The notes under the pieces were generated by a model. That model made no database searches. It had not been told where the DNA came from and saw only the letters and a list, made by a program, of their open reading frames with translations. A DNA stretch of 64,000 nt from NCBI GenBank assembly GCA_963920635.1, contig OY987298.1, positions 35,185,787 to 35,249,786 on the forward strand. Direction: 5' to 3'. The stretch comes from Pseudeuparius sepicola (Eukaryota; Arthropoda; Insecta; Coleoptera; Anthribidae). Numbering within the stretch: the stretch's first letter is position 1; each line of letters begins with the position of its first letter. The position numbers and the translations under genes are program-made. Positions 56,520-64,000 of this stretch are shown piece after piece.

Positions 56520-59163
56520 AATAATAAGTCGGGAGCCGGCCGCCGCCGACGGAACACACGAGTCTCACCGATGCCGACGAAGAAGCGCGAATATATATTT
56601 AAAAACGGCGGTGGCCTGTTTGCTTTATTGCAAAAATTATATTTTTTGGGAGTTATTCCGGGCGTTCACTTTTCGTTGGCAACACACTGCATAGCTTTTT
56701 GGCGTCGAGGCAATTTTACTATTATTTCACAGGTGTTAAAAATCATTTTGATATCAGCAAAGGTGCATACTATGAAGGGTTCGTGTATAAAAAACTTCTG
56801 TAATTGCTCAATTATAAAATCTAAATTAACGATTCGATTACCCAATTCTTCTTGAACCACATTAGGTTCAGTTGAACATCTATCAATGCTTGATTGGATA
56901 ATTGTTCTGCATAATAGTGTTGCTGCGACTAGACATGTGTCTAAAGTCTACTTCTATAAAATGTTTTATATCTATCTATCTAATCTAATTGAAAACTTTC
57001 TACCCTGTAAGAGTTCATTTCAGAGGGATTGGAAGTAAATAGGCCCTATTAGGATATCACAACTATTATTTGTTTGTTTAAAAACAGTAAGCGGTTTCGT
57101 TAATCTATAAAATTACATCTTCAAGGACTACAATATAAGATTTAAAAAAGTAAATATAGTCTAAGAGCTTGCAGAAAATTTGGAGGAGATACTTAAAACA
57201 AGATAATAATGATGTAAATGTTTTTAATTGTTTCAACTTTGACTTGTGGCTGAATGTATATATTTCAAATATATAATGGCTAGGTAAGTAAAGGTTCTTT
57301 ATTTATTTATACATATACCTACTACCTGCCCTGAGGATGTAGGTAAATTTATAGAGTTAGGAAACCGGTCTCCTTTTTTAAATAAAGTAATAGTTGTGAG
57401 ATAATAGGAACTATTAATTTCTAATCCCTTGTAAATGTTCCATTCAAAGCCCTATTATTCTCAGAAAGTTTGTTTCTCAAACCCTATGCACCTGCCACTA
57501 CTACTTATACCTACCGTTGACTAGTCAACGTACCTACCTAGGTATAGGTAGGTACCTAAATCCGAATAATAAGTGTGCAAAATATGTGTTAGTACCCCAG
57601 TAGCCCTCTCTCAAATTCTGGGAATCCTATTAGGTACGGGAATAAAAGCACACAAGCCCACAAATTACTCCTATTGGTTTCACTGTGACTGTTGTGATAT
57701 CATTATCAAACATTATCCTGACTGCCGTTCAGTTTCAGAACCTTCTGACAAATCTGAATCATCGAACCTCCTAGAAAATGTATTAAAATGTCGTAAATTC
57801 GACAGACTGGAACTATAAAATGTACTATTTTTATTTTGCCAGATTTTCAACTCCAATGACTTTCGAACAATCTTCTAACGAACAAGTTTCTAAAACTGAC
57901 TGGATGTCAGATTTATAATCGTGCTCTCTGGAAAGTATATAAATTAGCTTTTATCATGCAGCGATTTGACACAATAATCGTATTACATAGGATATTATTC
58001 GTTTTCAAAAAAGCTTCACATGACCCATTTATTTGACAAAAATATTGCTTTTACCTATCACATTTTTAAGTAAACATCAAGCGCACAATATGGTCTAGAA
58101 TTGAAATTTACTCTTTTGCACGACCAGGCCATTTTATGCCCTAGGGATTAAACCATTTTTACACAAAAGCAAACAGTACTTTGTGAATAATAATTATTTA
58201 TTTATTATTCCTGAAGGAATAATAATAATGGGTATTATATTATGTCAGTCGACATACATAATGTCGCGGTAGAAAATATTTTCTTCACCTTCGGGTACTC
58301 GGAAATATAAATATCTGCTAATATTCAAAACAAGCGAAACACAAATAACTCCCTAATAAAATGAAATATGAAACATCTGATATCGATTGAAAGTTCCCCT
58401 GACGTGGTTCCTGAGCCCGGTGAGGTAGGCCGAAGTAGGGGGAAGTAGGGGAACCACGAGTTTCAGCGAACGCCCACCCGCCCGCCTATCTCCGTACGTC
58501 TAATTCCTGCTCAGATGGCCAATTCACGGATCATTTTATTGCCGGGCAATGGGTTCGTAGTTTTCAAATCATAGCCAAACGAACAAACGTATCGACTTGA
58601 AAGTAGTCTTAAAATAATGTTATCGAATGCCTCAATCGTCGTTGTGTCTTTCGAATTATTTTTGAGTGGCGGAAATACTCGAAATTCTTAAGCGAATATA
58701 GTCGAATTTCGGGTATGTTTGGCATTTTTTTTCACAGTGTCGCATTAGTCCTGCACAGTTCGTGATACACAACGACGATTCTTCATAGTTTTATCTAAGC
58801 CACAAAAAAAAATCAAGTGAAAATATTAAGAAATGCAAGTAGGAGATGTAAACTACGAAACCCTTGCAAATGGGGGGTATCGTAGCGCCTTAAATTTAAA
58901 CTTTAACATCCTCTATCTTTTTTTATTGGTTATTTTCGGGCCTTTGTTTACAGATTTTTTTCCTCTTTGTAGATTCTGAATCAAACCTTGAATTTTTTTC
59001 GCACTTATTTATTACACCCTGTATAACACCATAAAAGACGAAGAACCACGTTTAGAACGTCGACTTTTTCCTTGGATTTTTTTATCCAAAGCCTTTACCT
59101 GGTTGTCACATTTCGTGTTTAAAAGGCCGTTTTCTTGAAATCGGCAGTAAAGTGTCGCAAAAG
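56520..59163. other. unassigned DNA with GC-rich patches
   Basis: GC-rich patches lie at 56529-56580 (GGAGCCGGCCGCCGCCGACG) and 58390-58510. The first opens a 94-codon frame with no known domain. An ACACCCTGTATAAC family end occurs alone near 59012. TAGGTACCTA words cluster near 57530-57560. I see no supportable gene. Confidence 0.4.
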
Positions 59164-59600
59164 CATCATTAAAAGCTCAGAAATCGGCACTGAAGTTACC
59201 CATTATTGTACGATTTTTTCAATAAGTACATAAGTAGGCCTTGGCGAGATGTAAACATCAAACGTCAGACGCGGAGCCATCCCCCGTCAAAAGTGACCAA
59301 ATATTCAAAACCCGGCCAATAAAGGCCCATTTAACTTATTCGTACACATTGCGAAATTGTTACCTATAGCAGCGCAATCTATCAGTATATATAAATATTT
59401 TAGTAGGTTTGATTATCAATAGATTTATTATGGAGGCTGCACAACAAGCAGCAGTTTGGTTTTTCTGATCGAAGCCGCGGCGTCTTTGTCATACTTGACC
59501 TAGGTAGAGCGATCGTCAAAGTCAAGCAACGCCGCGCGTAGTCGGTTCATGGACGGGTGATCCCTTATTATTATTTTCTTGCCTAATAAAATATTTTTTT
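59164..59600 (+). repeat. 5S-box-containing dispersed repeat, copy 2
   Basis: Partner of 39595-39990, in the same orientation with the same block order. It is better preserved over the 5S-like part. Confidence 0.7.
59510..59565 (+). promoter_or_regulatory. 5S rRNA-like internal control region, copy 2
   Basis: CGATCGTCAAAGTCAAGCAA then CGCCGCGCGTAGTCGGTTCA then TGGACGGGTGATCCCTTA aligns without gaps to about the middle 55-60 bases of insect 5S rRNA. This is the part starting at CGATCACCGAAATTAAGCAG and ending at the GGGGGACCGCTTG block, with roughly two thirds of bases matching. It covers the A box, intermediate element and C box, so the repeat may carry a pol III promoter derived from 5S. 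It is not a complete 5S gene. Confidence 0.65.
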
Positions 59601-60602
59601 ACCGATTTAAAAATATATATATAATATGTACCTATCTCGGCTCTGAAGTTCCAGAGGCCTGGGCCACTAAATTCCACATGAGTCATAAAAAGTTGAACTT
59701 CAGTGCCTTGGTACATAAATAACTATTATTTTGAAGTACGGCGACTGCTTTTTTTTAAAAGCTTTTATTTAACTTGCAATGTTCTATTTCCTCTTGGATG
59801 TTATCGAATGTATTTCTATTTCTATTATTCTCATGTAGGTAGGTACGTTTTCAATTTAAAATAGAGTGATGCTGATCTTTCCGTCGTGTCGCGTGAAAAT
59901 CCCTCGTCCATTCCCAAAAAAAACGCCTCAAATATTTCCATAAACAAGATTTCTTCTGCACTCGATAATATTTGAAATTTCCGGGGGGTGATGGATTACA
60001 ATACGGGGCGGAGATAAATATTTACATCATGAATATCAAATAAGTCAAACATTTAGGGGACTTGCATTTAAATAGCATCATTACAGGGCCATAACTGGAT
60101 GTAATGGAAGCAAAAACGAGGCCGTTTTCGCAGTGCCGTCACGGACTCACCACACCATGTTTCGACTCGTAAAAATAAAAATTTATAAAGTTTTATTTGT
60201 CAGTGAGGGTCTCTGAATATTCATAATATTGTCTTTTATAAAACGAGCTTTGCTTTGTATTGCATAAAGTTCAAGCGCAGAACAGGATACATAAAACACA
60301 AAATAACATTTCAACTGCCTGGGTAAATTTACCTAACTAGATAAAGCATAAATTTGCAGCTTTAGTCTAATTCATCTAAACGTACCTATTTTGTTAATAC
60401 ATCTAATTTTGTACTTGTTTAATACAATTAACTTAAGCAATAAACTAATCGCTCTTTCGAAAAATAGGAATGTAATTACTATACAAATTAACTATATTTA
60501 ATTCATTACGAAGCTCCATAGCAAAAATTCCATTATTCGGAGAACGCTAGTCTCAACAAACTACGTTATTTCAAAATTGATTTAAATTACCCATTCCAAT
60601 TA
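59601..60602. other. unassigned DNA
   Basis: No gene is seen. TTACAGGGCCATAACTGGATG near 60083 is only superficially like the family ends. Confidence 0.4.
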
Positions 60603-62102
60603 CACACCGCACGAAAATTATCGCATAAGCGTAATACTCATTAGCTGTTTTTTTCCAAATAAGTAATAATTTTTATATAATGGCTAAGATGTCAAAGTAT
60701 CTATTTCAATTCAATTCTTCCATAAATACCGTCGAAAACCAAGAGAACAGGTTTTTATACACATTAACACAATTTATTGAAAAATAAAAACTACAAAACT
60801 TTAGGCTCCTTAGTCTAATATCGGGTATAGCCGCCTCTAGCTTCAATTACCGCTTGAATACGTCGTGGCATGCTCTCAATACAACTCCGGACATAAGCCA
60901 GTGGCATCTGATCCCATTCTTCAAGAAGGGCCATTTCCAATTGGTTTAAATTCGCAAATGGCCTTCTGCCGTTTTGTAATTGCCAACCGAGATGGCTCCA
61001 AACGTGCTCGATAGGGTTCAGATCTGGTCTGAGAGCTGGCCAGTCTAAAACCGCAATGCCGACTTCTTGAAAGTAGTCGCGAACAACTCTTGCTGTATGT
61101 GGACGGGCATTGTCTTGCATAAAAATGAAATTGTCCCCAATAAAGGGACCATATGGCAAAACATGGTCTTGCAAGATGTCTACTATGTATCTGTGAGCAT
61201 TTAGTCGAGCCCCAGGTAATGGTATTAACTCCGTTCGGTCTTCTAAGGATATACCACCGCAAACCATTATTGAGCCACCTCCATATGGGATATTTGGACG
61301 AAAATTGCACTGAATGTAACGTTCCCCAGGTCGTCTATAGACCGGTATACGGCGGTCTGATGCATATAAACAAAATCTAGACTCATCAGAAAAAAGAATA
61401 TTAGCCCAGTCGTCGACATTCCATGCAGAATGTTGTCGAGCAAAACGCAACCTGGCCACCCGATGTTCTCTTGTGAGTAGAGGTGCTGTTGCAGGAACTC
61501 TAGCCGTAATATTGTCTTCACGTAGCCGGTCTCTAATGGTTTGAACAGAAATATGCACTCTTGTGGCCTCAAAAATACTTGATTGAAGCATCCTTACAGT
61601 GCAGTGACGAGTTCTAAGTGCCGTAAGTCGCAAGTATCGGTCGTCCGCGGCAGTTGTGATCCTTCCCCGCCCTTGTCCCGCCCGTCTCCCATAGTCACCT
61701 GTCTCTCTGTACCTTGCTGCCACTCTACTAACGGACGATTGAGCGATTCCAAGAAGGTTAGCCACATATTGTTGTGATCTTCCATCTTCTAATAGTGTGA
61801 TGATTCTTATTGCTTCGTCGCGTTGTAAATGATAAGTTTGTCTATTTGAAAAAGAAAAGTATAAATCTAATACGTTTACGGCGAAAATCGAATTGAAACT
61901 GACACCAAATGTGGTACAAAAAAGTGGAAATTTTATCGCATTCAAAAAAGGCACACAAAAAGCATTTTTTACCTGAATTTTTTGGCTCATTATTTTCAGC
62001 TGATAAGATTTTATTTAAAAAAAATTGTTCAGCCTGTTAGACCAAAATACGAGTCGAACGTTCGAAGATTTACAGGTTATGCGATAATTTTCGTGCGGTG
62101 TG
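60603..62102 (-). mobile_element. complete Tc1-type transposon (1500 bp)
   Basis: Perfect 26-bp TIRs (left 60603-60628 starting CACACCGCACGAAAATTATC; right 62077-62102) are flanked by TA at 60601-60602 and 62103-62104, the canonical Tc1/mariner target duplication. Between them is one uninterrupted transposase frame on the minus strand. Structure, length and intact TIRs indicate a recent and possibly still mobilisable copy. Confidence 0.95.
60815..61990 (-). CDS. Tc1-type DD34E transposase, open 391 codons
   Basis: Cut-and-paste transposase. Residues 54-98 form the first HTH of the DNA-binding domain (YHLQRDEAIRII to VSRVAARYRETG), followed by a basic GRRAGQGRGR linker (101-110) and the second HTH (about 113-165). 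The catalytic core has D202 in LFSDESRF, D293 in FMQDNARPH and E328 in DLNPIEHVW, with 34 residues between the last two (DD34E). The ending ARGGYTRY is typical. Related proteins are usually about 340-350 residues. Here the first 50 residues are hydrophobic and unlike the family, and no other Met precedes the HTH. The true start may therefore be a non-annotated or spliced exon, or the N-terminus may be an extension. No stops or frameshifts occur in the conserved part. Confidence 0.93.
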   Translation of the reverse strand: MSQKIQVKNAFCVPFLNAIKFPLFCTTFGVSFNSIFAVNVLDLYFSFSNRQTYHLQRDEAIRIITLLEDGRSQQYVANLLGIAQSSVSRVAARYRETGDYGRRAGQGRGRITTAADDRYLRLTALRTRHCTVRMLQSSIFEATRVHISVQTIRDRLREDNITARVPATAPLLTREHRVARLRFARQHSAWNVDDWANILFSDESRFCLYASDRRIPVYRRPGERYIQCNFRPNIPYGGGSIMVCGGISLEDRTELIPLPGARLNAHRYIVDILQDHVLPYGPFIGDNFIFMQDNARPHTARVVRDYFQEVGIAVLDWPALRPDLNPIEHVWSHLGWQLQNGRRPFANLNQLEMALLEEWDQMPLAYVRSCIESMPRRIQAVIEARGGYTRY

Positions 62103-62231
62103 TATGTATGCTTTAACCTTCTCAAAAACACAAATAATGAAATCAAAATAAATTTTGTTTATTTAAATGCCTATACATAATATATACTTTCGCCAAACAA
62201 ACGTTATATTGACAGTGTCACATGCAAAATA
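62103..62231. other. spacer between two Tc1 elements
   Basis: About 125 bp of AT-rich DNA with TA target sites at both ends. Confidence 0.7.
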
Positions 62232-63583
62232 AACTCCTGGGCAAAATTAATGCACCACTTTAATTAAAAAATGTGTTTTTACTGAAAAAGCACAAATAAG
62301 CTAGCATAACTCAACAAAACAAAATAAATCCATCTGGGTCAACACTATATAATACCGTGTAGGCCCTCATCTTATCACTGCATTCGTGCATTCATGCGTC
62401 GAGGCATGCTTGATATCAAATGTTTAACAAAAGCTTGCGGAATATTCTCCCATTCTTCAATAGCGACATCTATGAGTTGGTTGTGATTAGCAACAGAGTC
62501 TACGATATAGAATCTTTTTTTTAGAGTCCCACAGATGCTCTATAGGATTCATGTCAGGACTGTTAGATGGCCACTGTAATAAAGGGATATTAACATCATT
62601 TAGGTAGCCAATAACCTGTCTAGCTACAGGGGAACGAACGTTGTCCTGCATGAATAAAAAATTAGGTCCAACAAACGGGGCTAAAGGTATTAGATGTTCG
62701 ACAATAATGTTGTCTAAGTAATATTGTGCATTCATAGACCTCGTACGTATAGGAACCAACTCCATACGAGCATCGAAGCAAATTCCTCCCGCAAAACATT
62801 TTAGAACCACCACCAAAAGGTACGTTATAGGAGAGATATTGCAGCTGGCAAACCTTTCTCCTCGCCTTCGCCAGACACGCTCACGTCCATCTGAAGCTTT
62901 AAGGCTAACTCTAGTTTCAATGGAGAACAGAACTTGTTTCCAATCATTGATGATGCTTCATGTAAACATATTTTAACCGTTCAAGACGATATAGCGATAT
63001 TTCGAATATCTGCTAATTGATTTTTTAGCAGATTGCTGGTGATTCTCCTCTCTCTGAGAGCACGTTTTCTCAAAAAACGATCATCAATTTGATTAGTGCA
63101 ACGTTTTCGCCATTGCCTTGGTCTTCGATGGTACGAGCCCGTCTCATTATGTCGTCTCACCATGCGGCAGATGCTGGAATGATGTCTGCCTAACAAACCA
63201 GCAACATATCCCATTGACTATCCTTCATCTAATCCAGGAGAGTCGATGCTCGCACTGCATCCTCAATGGACAAATTTCTTTGGCGGTTTATTTTCCTTAC
63301 TTGATTTACTCGCAAATGATCTTCCCAACATGCATGTGATAAAAACAATCACAATCGAAAGCTTCTTTGCTTTAATCAGCACTTTTTTAAGAAAATGTTA
63401 ACACAGTTTTAGTCTAAAACGAGGTTTAATACGAATTACTGTCAAAACAAAGTTATGTGATATTATAGTTAACTTAAATAACAACTGTCACTGTCAAACA
63501 AGATCCATGGTCTACTTGTCGAGAAAAAAATATAAAAAATTTCGAGAAAAATATGAGTGGTGCGTTAATTTTGTCCAGGAGTT
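62232..63583 (-). mobile_element. second Tc1-type element (1352 bp), decayed
   Basis: Imperfect TIRs of about 28 bp (left starts AACTCCTGGGCAAAATTAAT; right, inverted, AACTCCTGGACAAAATTAAC) are flanked by TA at 62230-62231 and 63584-63585. It lies in the same orientation as the intact element just upstream but has unrelated TIRs, so it is a separate family. Confidence 0.92.
62370..63300 (-). pseudogene. Tc1-type DD34E transposase pseudogene
   Basis: The minus strand shows GYVAGLLGRHHSSICRMVRR (first HTH, about 63155-63214), then RRPRQWRKRCTNQIDDRFLR (linker and second HTH). The first catalytic block reads LFSIETRVSLKASDG (about 62900-62945), where the invariant Asp after Ser is Ile. Next come a GGICFDARMELVPIRTRSMN block and FMQDNVRSPVARQVI with the second Asp. 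NSPDMNPIEHLW carries the Glu, again with 34 residues between. Frames change at least twice and the C-terminus is disrupted near 62515. It is inactive both by frame and by loss of the first catalytic Asp. Confidence 0.9.
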
Positions 63584-63585
63584 TA

Positions 63586-64000
63586 GTTTCACCGTTGATA
63601 TTGTATATCTGCAAATTATGCCCAATTATTTTTAATGGATAGGCCTGTGAGGCCTTAAAGATCAAAATGTCGAGCCGAATTCAACAATTTTATTACCCTG
63701 CAGTCTCATTAATACAAGACTGGAGGCTTGGATCGTTTCCGATTCCTTAGTAGTGACTGGATCGGAAATTTTCCACAGTGTAACAATTAAGTTTGGAATT
63801 AAATAAATAGATACAAAATTAATCTCCAACTTAAAATTAGTTAAAATTATTTATTTAGTCTGGGATCTTCCCACTTGTTACAAAGGTCGTCAAATTGTTG
63901 GTTTTCTTCTACGTGAAAATATATAAGATTCTCTTGACTTTCGAGTTTATTTTTTCTATGTGGTTATATTTCCTTGTTCTTGCATTTCACGAGCTTAATC
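63586..64000. other. unassigned DNA
   Basis: No feature is supported. A short inverted pair, GATCGTTTCCGATTC / GGATCGGAAA, lies near 63730-63770. Confidence 0.4.

Noticed and set aside
56571..56855. 94-codon frame beginning in a GC-rich patch
   Set aside because: It looks start-like by composition, but the peptide is not recognisable and the reverse strand has an equally long frame.
60921..61572. Alternative frames inside the Tc1 transposase on both strands
   Set aside because: They are shadows of the real DD34E frame.
1..64000. CRISPR arrays, bacterial operons, phage or plasmid features
   Set aside because: No regularly spaced repeats with unique spacers and no prokaryotic gene organisation. 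The exon, tRNA and transposons are eukaryotic.
36001..64000. Downstream exons of the KH gene
   Set aside because: I scanned by eye for an acceptor followed by EEELR / DPKYAHL coding and found none. A computed translated search would be decisive.

Overview
This is an AT-rich eukaryotic nuclear segment, almost certainly from an insect. The evidence is one typical spliced exon of a STAR/KHDRBS (quaking-related 58E type) RNA-binding protein, one nuclear tRNA-Asp gene with a pol III terminator, and a dense mixture of transposon families common in insects. These include Tc1/mariner, hAT of the ZMYM1-like kind, PIF/Harbinger, piggyBac, jockey-type LINEs and a Ty3/gypsy fragment. Short motifs such as TAGGTACCTA recur. 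I cannot fix the order from sequence alone; a hemipteran, beetle or moth would all fit. No bacterial operons, CRISPR arrays or plasmid features are present.

Layout. 1-5.6 kb: AT microsatellites, two long inverted-repeat (foldback) elements and a 504-bp element with a 25-bp terminal inverted repeat (TIR). 5.7-6.5 kb: a broken jockey-type reverse transcriptase (RT). 6.7-10.5 kb: a candidate CACTA-like element with CACTG ends and many GTAAAATTAC-like motifs, holding a nested, internally deleted piggyBac element. 11-22 kb: mostly unassigned DNA with microsatellites, MITEs, one Tc1 fragment and diverged repeats. 22.6-26.4 kb: a LINE RT split by a 1.8-kb foldback element, plus a second RT fragment. 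27.0-29.0 kb: a hAT element with perfect 8-bp target-site duplication (TSD), itself interrupted by a PIF/Harbinger element with a TTA TSD. 30.5 kb: the only host coding exon I recognise. 30.9-51.9 kb: many foldback elements whose ends read TACAGGGTG...CACCCTGTA, a 5S-rRNA-like repeat, a gypsy integrase fragment bounded by identical 101-bp repeats, and tRNA-Asp. 52-59.6 kb: largely unassigned. 60.6-63.6 kb: two Tc1-type elements in tandem, one with an open 391-codon transposase and matching 26-bp TIRs.

The window therefore reads as intronic and intergenic DNA of a repeat-rich insect genome, and the KH exon at 30.5 kb shows that part of it lies inside a host gene. There is no pathway or operon here. 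The connecting theme is repeated insertion of elements into one another, with several complete element boundaries readable from TSDs. The best candidate for something under-described is the foldback family: very long inverted arms, shared termini, and in one copy a loop holding the remains of an IS630/Tc1-mariner-superfamily transposase.
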